The notes beneath the pieces are model-generated. The model was given only the letters and a program-made list of their open reading frames with translations, had not been told where the DNA came from and did not search any database. Both the position numbers and the translations under genes were made by a program. DNA of 64,000 nucleotides from Amblyomma americanum (taxonomy: Eukaryota > Arthropoda > Arachnida > Ixodida > Ixodidae): contig NC_135498.1 in the NCBI RefSeq assembly GCF_052857255.1, forward strand, positions 160,856,624 through 160,920,623. The letters run 5' to 3'. Each line of letters begins with the position of its first letter. Positions within the stretch are counted from its first letter, which is position 1. Shown piece by piece: positions 52,990-64,000 of the stretch.

Positions 52990-55900
52990 CACTGCTTCAA
53001 CATTGTCACATGAACCCGAAGGTATGCTTGGTGTTCTGTGCAAAGCTTCACTGTGTCGATCAGCTGTTGTAGTTTCCTCCTCTTTGTCCCCAGTATCAAG
53101 AAGAGAACTGATGACATCGCTGTTTGCATTTCCATCTGCAACACTCTGAGCCAAGTTATAAAAAGACAGATAGTGAACTGTGAGCACTAACTTGCGGCGT
53201 TAGGTGAGAGTTGCGGCCCGATGACAGTCTAACAATTCGGAAGAAGTTCTCCACTTTATCCTGACTAAGCCTGGATGTCAACAAGTACCTATAGCCAATT
53301 TGTTCGTGAAAATAGCAAAGGAGCTCAAGAGGACTTGTCAGGGTGACTCTTAAGCCCTCCGATGTAGGCTCACTGAGGAAATGCTTCTTATAAGTGTGCT
53401 GCTCCCAGATGTCCAAGAAACTAAGCGTCTCCTTCTCAACTCCTGCAGAGGTACGTCTCAGTGCTCCCGCTGGGTACCTTCTAGTCATTACACCAATCAG
53501 GGATTTCATTCTCATGAAGAACTTCTCTATGGCTTCAATATTATCGCAGCTCCTCCCCAGCTGAGTCCGGTACAGAAAAAATGCTCACAAAGGACCATGG
53601 CCAAACAGTTGGAAAGCATAACTTGCCCGCATATTTTCAAAATTGTTGGGGCTGATGTGCATGCTTGTTATTCCTGGCATTGCCTTTATTGTGACAGCAT
53701 TACTGTCGAGTTTGAAAGCCTCTCAAACAAACTGCATGGAAACCGAACCTTCAGGAGTGTCAAAATTTGTAACGAGGAGCTGGTTTTGGACATTTTTGAC
53801 CAGGTGCGGGAAATAAAAAAAATGCAAAAAAGAGCCAGTGTCGACAGGATGTGGCTTCTTACAGACCACTTCTTTCGATGTTGCTTGAACGTTGAACATG
53901 CACCACATTTTCCTGTTCCAGGATGCTGCGTCGCACGTTATGTAGCCCACAAAGAGAGCAACCAGCTCTTTCTGTCAGATTGTTGACTCGGGTACAGTTT
54001 TGGCCAACAGGTCATCTTTCACATCCTCGCTGCTCCCAAATACACCAATAGCTTGCAACCAGCTACCAACAAGTGGCATGAACATGACGAGTCCATGATT
54101 GCATGGTAATGTTTTTTTCCTTTTCTGGTGTATATGGTCTTGAGTCAACAAAGCCTTCGATCTTTGCACCTTTTGTCACTGACAAATGTTCAGCCAGTTT
54201 CATCTCATTTATGTGATTATTCCACCCTGTCGGTGGAACGTGTCCATTTGAGCAACTTTTGTTTTGTTAGGGCGCGCATATGAGACTGAAACAACGGTGA
54301 CAGGTGCACAACTGCAGGAAGGCAGTTCGCGTTCAGGCTCTTTGCATATTTGTGTGTTTTTAGTGGTTCCGAGATGGCGGTCCAGCAAGACGATGACATC
54401 TCCACGCAAACGCTCGATGACATGAGGCCGCGGTAGACTCGACTCTTATGCGTGCTGTCACGTCCCATGGGCGCAAGCTTGCCGCCGCTGCGTTGCCCGA
54501 GCAGACTCTTGATCCCGAAGAGTTCGCGGACCGGGTTCACAGCGTGGTGTCAAGCTCATTGCATGCGAGCACGCTAGACATAAAAGCCCGGGTGAAATTA
54601 GCGGATTTCGCTGCAGGAGCTCTGAAGACGAGCGCCCCTTTCTGGTACCTGTATCTTTTCATTAAACCCGTAGCCGCTCCTTTACTGGGCAGTGTACTTG
54701 TGTAGGGTTGTTTCACTTGGCAGAGCCAACATTTCCTGCCTCCGCATATATTGATAGAGCTTCGGGCTTCTCATTTTGAGAAGAATGCATTCCAGGATCC
54801 AGTCAGTCATATTTCATGCCCCGTGGACTCTTCCTTCTGGCTGCCTCAAAACACTGCCTGACAGCGAGCTGCTGCTTTGCAGACAAAGAGCTTATTTTTT
54901 CAGCGAGTACTTCCTCAGCTGTTCTCGCACACTCACTTTTCATTTTTTTGAGGTTCAGCGCAAGCTTCTGTGGCTTTGATACGAGTTGGTTTTTTCATGC
55001 ACTTGCTTGCAGCTTCCTCGTAACGCTGCCACGGTTACTGTTACTTTTCTTCGTTCCTTCACGCCTTTTGAGACGCGACGGGTGCATAGGTAAGGCTTTT
55101 CGCAAATATGTGCAAACGACGCAAGCCGTTCCCTATTTCACTGCCTTACCTTGGCACTTAGTGCTGTAGACTGTTCTCGATTTGTGCTAAGCTTGTCTTT
55201 TCAAGTGTACTGTAAGGCTGGTCAGCAGGCAGCTTTCATTCTGCAACATTGCGCCTTTGCAGATATGCATTTCGTGTGCTTCCTGCAGGATGTTAACAGC
55301 ATCTTGAATTGTTGCCACTGGCGCGCCAGCCACCTGCTTACCCAGCACAAACGTCTTCGACTGCAAAGTGCCAGCACTGTCTGCAGTCATGAACATGGCC
55401 TTTTCCACTGTGGCCTCACGTGAGGTCGAGTCGTGGGAACATAAAGTGAAACATACGCTGTATGCATCATAAAGTTCATGTAGCATCCAACGCTTCCCAG
55501 GCACCTTCATATCCATCAGCATGACAACAGTCGCGGCCGCACCAACTTCGTGGCCAGCTACAGGTTCGTCAACCTCTGTCTCCTCTGCAACCTGCCTTCG
55601 TGCGTTTTTCTGAGGCACGACTTCGTCACTGCCCTTCCTTTTCCTTCCATTTCTCTTGGGAGTGGGCTTTTTGCTTACGTAAGCTGGCAGGTTGGGCAGA
55701 ATTGTGAGGACTGTGTCCAGTGCAGATGTAGGCATTCTTCGTTGAATGCGGACTTCCTCGCCATTTATTCAGTGCACATAGCCTCTGATAATGAGGTCTT
55801 GCTCAAAATGCTGTTCACATACCACGCAGTCTTCGGTTAGCGGCTTGTCGACTCTGTGTAGGTGTCTTTCCCACGTGGATCTCCGCTCAGGATCTGCAGG

Positions 55901-55999
55901 CGCCTTGAACAGCAACAGCTTCTTTGCACTTTTTGTTCGGGCGCATCCTGTGCTGCACCCTGGGGCATAGCAGTGATTGAGGCGTCTCTTTTCACTCAT
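52990..55999 (-). pseudogene. THAP/P-type transposase relic (THAP9-like)
   Basis: ATG 55999 starts a THAP finger (CYAPGCSTGCARTK, W..HLHRVDKPLTEDCVVCEQHF) and continues past a TGA at 55769-55771 into INGEEVRIQRRMPTSALD, then NLPAYVSKK. Later pieces: SPRGMKYD and LECILLKMRSPKLYQYMRRQ (about 54800), FHRQGGIIT (54240) and NEMKLAEHLSVTKGAKIEGF (first catalytic region, near 54200), GYITCDAASWNRKMW (second Asp, about 53940), FPHLVKNVQNQLL, and LTSRLSQDKVENFFRIVRL (final D/E, about 53230). It is multiply shifted and stopped. A possible intron (atacag|gtacca ... tttcag|tctcat) separates 54665 from 54290. It is a lineage distinct from the intact P-like element. Confidence 0.8.
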
Positions 56000-56125
56000 C
56001 GATCTATTGAGTGGGCGCATTCACATGAGAACAGTACTCAAAACAAACGCACGACACAAAAAGGCACACCTGAAACACAGCACTGAAATGCACTGGTTGT
56101 GCATGCCCAGACCAGTCGCCTTTAA

Positions 56126-59099
56126 GGGGAGATGCTCCTCAAAAACACTTTTTTTTAAATAATGAACCCAAGGTTATGAAACTTTGGCCACTGATAGAGT
56201 TTTTAATGCTGATTCCAAATATGTATTTAGTTTCAGCATACATTTTTTAGTTTTTATGTAAATGGATTCACACAAGCATAATATAGGGTCTTTTGTGCAC
56301 ACTTTTTTGATAATTAAATTTATGTTCTAAGCAGCTTGCAATAGCTCATTGTGTTGCTTTAGTAATGTAGTATGTTCAAATCTACTTCAAATTTATTCAT
56401 TTTAGCCCATAATTGTAAAAAAAATTCAGAAACACCAAAGTGTATATTTTGGGCACCATGAGTCAACATTCTGATTTTTTTAAAAAAATGTTGAACAGAT
56501 ATTTTATAACCAGATAGATAATAACATTCTATACACTTTGAAGAGGCTGTGTGCAAAATTTCATCCAAATCTGACTATTGGAAGTACTTGAAATTTGTTG
56601 CACGAAACGTAGAAAATGCTGAAAACTGCAAATGGAGAAAACTGCATTTGAAAGTTTCAAACATCTGTATTTTTCATAAACTTCACAAAAGCACATGAAA
56701 CTTCATCAGAAAATAGAGAAATATGCAGAGAACACTGCAATGTTCATCAGAACTCCCCTGGCCCATAAGTTGACCCCTCAAAATTTTCTCTAACAGTCTA
56801 TGAGGCGTGCTCTCTTCACCATATTACGGCGATGCGCTCGAGCTTCTGCAGTTTGGCGGAGTGACATTTTTTTTACTCTTCTCTGGTCCCGGGAATTACC
56901 TAAGACAACAAGCTCTTCTGGTGGCAGCACACCAAGCTCCTGAAGCACTTTCTCAAAGCTTGTATGTCCGCTGTTATACCATAGAACAGCAATGGCAGTT
57001 GCTGTTTCCACAGCAGTCCTGGAAGCGAACCTGGTTTTTGGGCAGAGCAGCCAGATTTTACTATTCAGGGACTCTGCTGCATTTTGGGTCTTCCCCTGTA
57101 AGCAGCGGGTGAGCAGCTTTTCCTCAGTGAGGCGCTTATATATGGGCAGCAGAGCTAGCCCCTGTGCCTTTGTCAGAAGCGGGGTGTGGTCCGGTGCAGG
57201 CTGTTCCAGCGCTTCGGCCCGTCGGTGCTTGCACCATGATTCCACTCCTTCTGGGCAGAACTTGTGGCTACCAGCGTTATTAGTCGAACATGAGTGAAAA
57301 TATGATGCCCAAATGGCACGATACATTTTTTGTACATTACCCCGGTTGCTTGTGATTGCTATCCTGTAGTAGTTCTGCAACTTTTGTATCTGTGTACCTT
57401 TCAACTTCTCACCGCGTGGAAGAGGTGTCGCCAACTTCCTAAGAGCAGTGCCTAGGCGCTTGGCCACATGGTTTGTGCAATCCTCCTTCACGATGGAGGT
57501 TTCGCCGTACACTTTAGCCTGACACACAGCACTAAAAGCTTTACTGTCCCCATCACTAAGAAATTTGGTAAAGCGCAGTGGGGTTTTCTGCGAGGAGGTC
57601 CGCTGCCATATATGCACTGCTGCCTCTGTTTCCATGGCGTGGGAGGAGCATTCAGTGTTCTTCTCACAAACAGGGCCATGGAACGCCTTCCAGATTTCCT
57701 CCTCCTCACTTCCAAGGTCTTGGTGCCGACTGCAAGCAAGGCAGAAGTTCGACAGGACCTCAAAATCGAGGCACAAACCACTGTCGACTGACACAGCGGT
57801 GCCAACTCCATTATGGCTCTTGTGACCCCGTTTTTGCCATGTGCCATCAAACATGACGGCAATATCTGAGTCATCCACCATCTCTCTCGTGAAAGCCCTC
57901 GCCTTCTCCATGTTTTCTGCCACGGCTTTCATGGCCGCAAGATGAACTTTCTTGCCGATCGCAGTAAAGATGGGTTTGGCAGGCCAAGAATAGCACAAAA
58001 TCGCGATAACTGTTCATGCCCGATGCCAATCGCGCGCGCAGCCACCACCAGTTTCACATTCACGGCGAAGCTGTCACGAGAGCTCCCACTCACATAGTCC
58101 CGATTTCCGCTGGCACCATCCGCAGATTCACTGGGCACAACGCGGCTCGAGGTGTGCGCAGCAGAAAGAACCGATGCTGGGCACTCACTATTTTCACAGT
58201 GCAGCTCAAGAAACGCTGAAAGCCCCTTTCGCTTTTCCGCCGGTTCACGTACCGCAAGGGTACAGGCACGGCACGTAGGGCAAGCAGCGCCGCTTACCAG
58301 CGCCGTAAGCGCGCCTATTTCGCATATCGCAGCACTCGCAGAATGTCGACCGCACGCTGCTTTATCTTCTTTGAAGAGTCCAATCTTCACCTCCGAGGCG
58401 CTCACAAATTCCACCGCGGCGTCGATCTCGTCCGAGTGCCCGTTCGCCTGGCTAGGGCTAGCTGGCGTCGGGTGACTTCTTTTCGTTGCCGTTTTCCGGT
58501 GAAGTTTGCGACGGCGTCCTCGGTACGGTTTGTTCGTACGAGCCTTTCGAACTCGGAAATCGCGCTTTTGCGAGTCGTTCATCGCGAATGAACAAATGCT
58601 AAAAGGCCGCAGAGATCGATTGAAACGCCGGACTAGCCGTGTACAAAGCAAGAGCAGGAAAGGCCAGGAGGTAGGCTTCGCCACAGCATCGCATCAGTCC
58701 GGGCCAATGGCGGCTTCGCTAGAGCCCCACGTGACCAGTAGCGACGCTTGAAGCGTGCGCGAAAAACGTGTTTTTCTTATTATTTTCAGCCAGATACGAA
58801 ACTGCAGGAGGCGCTGTCTACGAGAAAAAGGCTTAATCAACCTCTCCCAGCAAACGGCAATGGCGGGCAACGCGCCGTTTTCGAGATGCAGGCGTTCGAA
58901 AGTAGACGATTTGCGCGAAAAGCAGCACTTTCTCGAGCCACCGTGGTTGAATAAAATAGACTTTTTACTAATTTCGCGATCGAATTTTGCCTTGATCTTT
59001 TCGGGAGTTGTAGCTGAATGCCCAAAGATAATTTTACAGGCAAAAACTCAAAACTGAAAAATTACTCGGAAAACTCGCTTTTTCGACGCGCATCTCCCC
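56126..59099 (-). mobile_element. TTAA-specific transposon with Mutator/Kolobok-like transposase
   Basis: TTAA at 56122-56125 and 59100-59103 borders TIRs GGGGAGATGC and complement. Just inside, the two ends share ctc(aa)aaac-type words. The terminal ~650 bp at the left (56126-56789) is AT-rich and non-coding and has no recognised feature. Element length is 2,974 bp with one split gene. TTAA duplications occur in Kolobok and piggyBac elements; the protein is not piggyBac-like, so a Kolobok-type assignment is inferred. Confidence 0.78.
56790..58582 (-). pseudogene. TTAA-element transposase, one frameshift from complete
   Basis: ATG 58582 (MNDSQKRDFRVRK) leads a basic N-terminus, then a zinc-ribbon-like pair (CPTCRAC ... 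HCENSECP) and the segment FAVNVKLVVAARAIGIGHEQ LSRFC. A single frameshift near 57975 then moves the frame to PAKPIFTAIGKKVHLAA. Downstream are FDGTWQKRGHKSHNGVG (first acidic residue), LSDGDSKAFSAV (second) and QNAAESLNSKIWLLCPK (the E within NxxExxN). This D-D-E order matches proteins annotated as Mutator-like transposase domain in arthropods, by memory. Joined, it would be about 600 residues. Only one lesion was found. Confidence 0.72.
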
Positions 59100-59204
59100 T
59101 TAAGAGTGGTTGACGAGAGCGCCACCGCTTCGAACGACACTTCCAGTGACGCGCATTGCAAGGCGCTGCTCCCTCCGTTCATTCCACTGCCCTCTTCTAG
59201 TTCA

Positions 59205-61373
59205 CTGTACCTTTAGGTTGCCTACGGACACGGGGCGCAGAAATGCCCGGCTCACAGCTGTGCGGCGGGACAAATGGCTGCCCATGAAAGTTCGCATGTT
59301 TGCTCTGCCTACTTCGTTCAAGGTGAGAACCATTTTAAGAGCCCGCTTGTGCCGTAGTGTGTTCCCGCTCTGCTTACGTTCGCTTTAATGCATGACCGTT
59401 GATGCTATTGAGTGGTATAAGTGACCTATCGTAGCGTCCACATTCGCTCATTTAATGTTACATCTATCAGTGGGACTGCTACTTGGACCCTCACAAGGCT
59501 ACGTTCAGTTTTCTTGCGGTTGTGTGGCGCGTGCAAGGCGTCGTAGAGCAGCACTCGTTGCTACGCTTGCTTGGTGCTGAACCGAAGAACCCTGGCACCG
59601 TAGTTGAGGCGTTCTTATTTCGGGATCGCGTGTTCGATCATGTTCGCGGCGAGCACATTTTGGCGGAGGCGAAGTCCTAAACCGCCCGAGTATCACAACG
59701 TCGGCGGACGTTTAGAGCCCACGGTAGTCCAAACAAACTTGCGGTATGGCATGCCTCGTAGCACAAAATCGCTGTAGCTTTATTAGTTTTGGCCTGCCTT
59801 TGATTGGGCGAAAAAAAAGGCAGGGTGACGGTGCCAGTGCAGGACTTAACTGGTGTCATGCCATGCGTGGTTCTTGTAGAGTTAAAGTTAATAAAGCAAC
59901 TGCTCTGGCTAGAATGAACGACCTTGTATGGATGTAATTTCTTATACTGGTGAAGTGTTTCCAGTGCCTGGAAAAATTGTCAATTAATTATATGCCCAAT
60001 CCAAGAATCTACTTCTGTCAAAGCACCCTTAGTGTTCTTTTTTCTATTCTCTTCCGCTGTCTTGTTGTCCAGGTGCATTTAATATTGTTTTCATTTATAA
60101 GCATATTGTGACCGTTTCATTTTTCTTTTACAGGCCGACTATCATCTGAATCTACGCATCCAGTCTGTACCATCTGTCTTATCATGCTTCAGGGAACATT
60201 GTCCAAAAAATTTCAAAATTTCAACGTGCTAAACGAAAAGGAGCCCTGAAGCAAGCATTCACACCTGCTACATGTGCTGCTGGGCCTAGTGGATATGATT
60301 CTGGACCAATGGCGTGCGCTTCTGGGCTAGATACAAGTGATACAGGACCAGGTGCCTGCCACCTTGCCCCATCTGCAACTTCAGATGTCTGCATTGTAGA
60401 GAAGTGTGATATGGAGACAGAAAGCACTCTCACCGTGCAAGTTATGTCAGACTTAATCAAAGAAAATGAAACACTAAGGCAGCGTTTGGCTTGCCGAGAG
60501 CAAGATCTGTCAGCAGCAAATGAAAAAGTTGTTGAACTTTAGAATAAGCCAGCAAATCTTGCTGGGATGCAGACAATAAAAACTGTGAAGTTTTACACAT
60601 GGATCGTGTCTGCAGCTATGTTCTCTGTATTCTTGCAGTTAGTGCTGCCGACATGGCAACCGTCTGCAACGTGCTTTGATCCAGAAACACAATCCTTGTC
60701 CTCATGAGGCTGCGTTTGGACCTGCTTACCCAAGACCTGGCGTGCCGATTTGGCATTTCAGACAGCATTGTGAGTGACATTTTTCATACGTGGCTGGATG
60801 TTCTCGCCACCAACATGAAGCGGTTCATCGTCTGGCCATCTCGGCGCACACTTAAAGCGAATCAGCCAGCAGCAGTTCAAGACACTCTCTTTGATGGTCT
60901 CATAGGAATCATTGACTGCACGGAGATATTTATACAAAGGCCACTCGTAATGACTGCAAGGAGCCATACTCCAGCTACATGCACCACAATGTGATGAAGC
61001 TACTTGTGATATCGCCTTCAGGAGCCATAACGTTCGTGTCGAAAGCATGGGGAGGAAGGACATCTGACAAAGAAGTTACTCTGTGTAGTGGCCTTCTAGA
61101 CAAGGTCAAGGAAGGGGATGTTTTGATCGAGGATTTCGATGCAATGCTGTATTTGCTGCACGAGGCGCAACACTGCTGATGCCATCCTTGACCAAGAATT
61201 GTGCTCAGCTGCCAGGTGCGGAAGTTACGTCAAGGAAGCTGTCTAGAGTACGCATCCGCGTAGAAAGGGCAATTCAAAGACTGATAGTTTTCCGGATTTA
61301 CCAAACTGTTTTGCCACTGTACTTTGGGAGAAGCGGCGATATAAGCTTTGCAAAATTGACAAAGTGGTGGTAG
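59205..61373 (+). pseudogene. ISL2EU/Harbinger-type transposase (THAP + DDE_Tnp_4), broken
   Basis: A THAP fragment in two frames (CTFRLPTDTGRRNARLTAVR, RDKWLP, then HESSHVCSAYFVQGENHF) lies at 59205-59330. After an intron-like gap with a SINE, an acceptor near 60135 (ttttacag) leads to a coiled-coil (MSDLIKENETLRQRLACREQ) that stops at a TAG (60540) and resumes as VKFYTWIVSAAMFSVFLQL. The helix-turn-helix LACRFGISDSIVSDIFHTWL and the DDE domain follow: D in GIIDCTEIFIQRP, D in DRGF (frameshifted at about 61125), E in VERAIQRL, ending SFAKLTKWW. At least four lesions. The nuclease gene of the same element is opposite, at 61941-64000. Confidence 0.8.
59540..59720 (+). mobile_element. tRNA-derived SINE fragment
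   Basis: Contains gtgttcgatcatgttcgcgg (box B-like) and ggcgagcacattttggcgga followed by ggcgaagtcctaaaccgccc, the body of tick tRNA SINEs. It lies in the gap between THAP and DDE exons. Confidence 0.6.
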
Positions 61374-61379
61374 TCTGCA

Positions 61380-61940
61380 GCGCTTTAGTTAATCTGCAAA
61401 CCCTGATCATCAACAACCGTAAGAGTGCAGGTGGCTGATAACTAGGTGATATGATAGTGTATGCTGCTGTGCAAAAAGATGGACAGAAACAACGCACCGA
61501 TAAACAGCATGTATATATGTGTATTCATGCGCACAAACTGGTTGCAAATGGTTTTTATTGCACACATTCTCTGCTGCACTGTGCCAGTAGTGTATCTGCA
61601 CAACGTATATAAAGGCTAAATCTCTTGCATCTGTCTGCTAACCTAAGGAGTTGTTGCATGAAACACTTTCATAAAAAGTTCACTTTGGAACAGACATAAG
61701 TTTCACCACAGTACTGCAGACATAGTGCAAGTGGCACCTTGTTTCAAAAGCATACAGCAACATGGAATCATTCCAGTGCATTCAGACTTTGCATATCACT
61801 AGTTTCAAAGAACAGAAAACCTACCAAGTCCTTCAGGTCAGAGAAGTACGTTGCATAAGGTAAAGGTACAGTGCAATAAGAAAATTCTGTGTTCATTCGT
61901 CACCAGTGTGACCATTTCCTTGACAAGCGGTGCAAGCCCA
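61380..61940. other. Convergent spacer of the ISL2EU-like element
   Basis: Between the transposase end and the stop of the opposing nuclease gene. No feature recognised. Confidence 0.5.
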
Positions 61941-64000
61941 TTACTGGGGTGTACGCCTAAGTTTTGCACACTTTAGGTGAAATGTTGCCTGATAAAGTGA
62001 GCATTCAACAACGTTCCCAGATTTAGTGCCTTTACAGTAACATGTTTTCTTTACATGTTCAATTTGAAGATCTGCATTGACTGTAGCTCTGGGAATATAT
62101 GGTTTGAAAAACAAATGTTCTGCCTTGGCATTAGCATGTGCCCAAAAGCTCTCATCAAAGGCTATGATTTCTTTTGTCAGTGAGCATCCTGTGAACACTA
62201 CAAAATATGCTTGACACAGCCTAGTCGGAGCCATTAGGGCCTGCACCTGCATATAATATGCATGAATAGCATCTGGAGATGCACCAATGAAAGTAAGCTT
62301 CCTGCAATAAAAAGCCCACAGTCTAAGACTAGAGTTCACGTGCTTTGGCGACCCGAGCTCGATGAATGCTTGCTTAACATTTTTCTCTATTTCAGAGCCC
62401 CACCGCAATTTGGAAACATGAGGTGTTTTTACATACCCCATAATTTCTTCAACAAGGCTGGCTGCACCAGTGCTGCATGCTGCCACACGGTGCAATAGAG
62501 GCACTAATTCTGCCTCAGCGTTCTTTTAGCCATCCCGGGGACCTTGCCTGGCCACGAGTTGACTCTTCAATTTGACTGCAGCATTCAGCTGTCAGCTGCA
62601 CTTTTTTGGCCATGTTCAAGTCAGTATCCTGGTAGAGTTCCCCAACAGGCAGTTTTACGGAGAGCTGCTGACGCGTGGCTGACAGTGCAGGGTCCCGGGC
62701 AGTTGTCTCAGGGGCAGAGTCGGTGGCACTTTCTGTGACTGAGGTCAGGAGCAAAGTATTTGGTGCAATTTCCTGCAAAACAGTATTTGAATTAGTACTC
62801 TAGCTGTGACGCATTGTATCTGATTCTTTGCAGCAGGGTAAACACTGGAGCCCCTTGAAGTGTTAAAAGATCAGAATACAATTCTTTTACCTATGCGCCG
62901 AAAATAATTCTGAGTTCCTTACCTTCACTTGGTGCATGCTGGACGCTTGCTGATCTGTGAAAGTAGGTACTGTGTGGTCGTGCATTTTGCCGACTTGAGG
63001 TGGTGCATGGCCTATTTTCGGCTTGAAAAATTGAATTTCGGAGACTGATGCTGCCTAAAAAAAGTTCTGTGCTTAGTTACTACTTTGCTGAAAAGCCTGC
63101 ATGTGACAAAATAAAAGCAAAAACTTACTTTGCCTCCCTGTGATGCCTCAATCCATTTACATGCAACGTCAGTTGGGGATGGGTTTGTTCAGGCCACACT
63201 GAACATTTGCCTCAACATTAAACAAGAGTGCAGCCACGTGCGTTCACCATTCTCCAAGGCTGGAAGTTGCATTGGAAATGGCTTTAAACATGAAGAAGTA
63301 CACAAACAATGGTGACAAATGTGGCAATAAAAAAATGCTGAGTTTTTTACAACAGAATATTACAGCATAGGACCATGATTTTTCTATCCACAACACTCTT
63401 CACTTAGAATGAATGCTCTGTTTTTATGCAGCCAACGACAGGAAATGATCCGGTTGATTAAAAAAATTCCCCGACCTGCTCCCACACGCTGCTTTGCCTT
63501 TCGGTGGATGATCCCAAGATGGCGGGTTCAGTCCCGGCCAGGGTGCTGTATTTTGGAGGCGAACTACAAAAATACCCGAGTGCTCATTGAAGAGCCTCGG
63601 CTAATGTAAATTAATCTCAGCCCTCCACTACGATGTCCCTCATAGCACGAGTCACTTCAGGACTTTAAAACCCCACAATTAACATACTGGTTTGAAAATG
63701 TTTCATTACACAAGCGTGACTGTGCAAGCAGACGCTTTTCTGGTTTCTGTCATGATTTATACAGAATTTTCTAAACTACATTCGGATTACACACGCTTGC
63801 GCACACACACAAAATAACAGGTAGGGGCTATGGCGTTGCGCCTCGTATTCTGAATAGCTTACTTACCCAGCCATGCAAGTACAGCGAGCACTTTAGTCTA
63901 CAGTTCCGTCGTCCTTCACGACGCACCATGCTTGGACAGTGCTTGGCTGGCGTCTACCGTCACGGCAACGAGAACAATGCCATCGCCGCGCTTTCCTGCA
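61941..64000 (-). pseudogene. SWIM-YqaJ nuclease-PHD gene of the ISL2EU-like element, partial
   Basis: Exons with canonical splice signals: 63867 to past 64000 (donor gtaagt), 63129-63259 (acceptor cttccag, donor gtaagt), 62923-63054 (acceptor tttttag, donor gtaagg), 61941-62772 (acceptor ttttgcag). Joined, they give WCVVKDDGTVD...ARCTCMAGLGE and THVAALLFNVEA (a SWIM zinc finger). A linker, IEESTRGQARSPGWLKER, and a YqaJ-type nuclease region (FIGASPDAIHAYYMQVQALM, FDESFWAHANAKAEHLFFKP) follow, then a PHD-like finger (CYCKGTKSGNVVECS, FHLKCAKLRRTP). ISL2EU elements are known to encode a YqaJ protein besides the transposase. Lesions: a stop in exon 1, a stop at a zinc-ligand Cys and a +1 shift in exon 2, a break near 62510, and loss of the segment after GASPD that normally holds the EIK catalytic motif. 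Confidence 0.75.
63495..63690 (+). mobile_element. tRNA-derived SINE fragment in intron 1 of the YqaJ gene
   Basis: Box B-like gggttcagtcccggcc, body ttttggaggcgaactacaaa followed by aatacccgagtgctc, and 3' part ctcagccctccactacgatg, then tccctcatagcac, ending gactttaaaaccccac. These match the tick SINE layout. The tRNA 5' half is mostly missing. Confidence 0.75.

Noticed and set aside
61941..62504. YqaJ-like domain as evidence of a virus or prophage
   Set aside because: The gene has spliceosomal introns, SWIM and PHD-like parts, and faces an ISL2EU-type transposase, so a transposon origin fits better.
1..64000. Bacterial features (operons, Shine-Dalgarno sites, CRISPR arrays)
   Set aside because: Introns, TA/TTAA transposons, SINEs and poly(A) signals show eukaryotic DNA; no CRISPR-like spaced repeats were found.

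Overview
This 64 kb window is eukaryotic and consists almost entirely of transposable elements; I see no convincing single-copy host gene. The mix of families suggests a chelicerate, most likely a hard tick. It contains many Tigger/pogo elements, Penelope-like retroelements (PLEs), RNase H-bearing LINEs, P-like, piggyBac, ISL2EU and TTAA-specific transposons, and short tRNA-derived SINEs resembling the tick Ruka type. The species assignment is inference. Splice sites, TA/TTA/TTAA/8-bp target duplications and terminal inverted repeats (TIRs) were read directly from the sequence.

Layout. 1-2429: an inverted-dimer PLE. 2430-11330: a four-level nest in which a decayed LINE holds Tigger-1 (2994-11239), which holds an I-type LINE (5076-11127), which holds PLE-2 (7231-10920). 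PLE-2 is young, with an 819-codon ORF. 11550-19127: a Tigger relic, a Tigger-like element (12371-15637) split by a TTAA element (12567-14495), a pogo relic, and Tigger-2. 19979-22065: a pogo element with an intact ORF. 22087-29828: a Tc1-type element whose spliceosomal intron holds Tigger-3, which in turn holds Tigger-4; both Tigger transposases are open. 29962-33271: Tigger-5, nearly palindromic, with a TTA-flanked MITE and a SINE inside. 34400-37896: a piggyBac relic split by Tigger-6. 38141-44158: an internally deleted piggyBac split by a complete P-like element (39353-44074).

From 44.2 kb onward: a low-information stretch, a small Tigger MITE, a second deleted piggyBac, a hAT 3' fragment split by Tigger-7, a decayed THAP/P-like gene, a TTAA element one frameshift from coding (56126-59099), and an ISL2EU-like element. 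The last has a THAP/DDE transposase on the plus strand facing a SWIM-YqaJ-PHD gene on the minus strand that runs off the right edge.

The best candidates for still-functional or recently active elements are the P-like element (perfect 8-bp duplication, three clean exons), PLE-2, the pogo element at 20 kb, and Tigger-3 and Tigger-4. All activity statements are inferences from open frames, conserved catalytic residues and clean termini.
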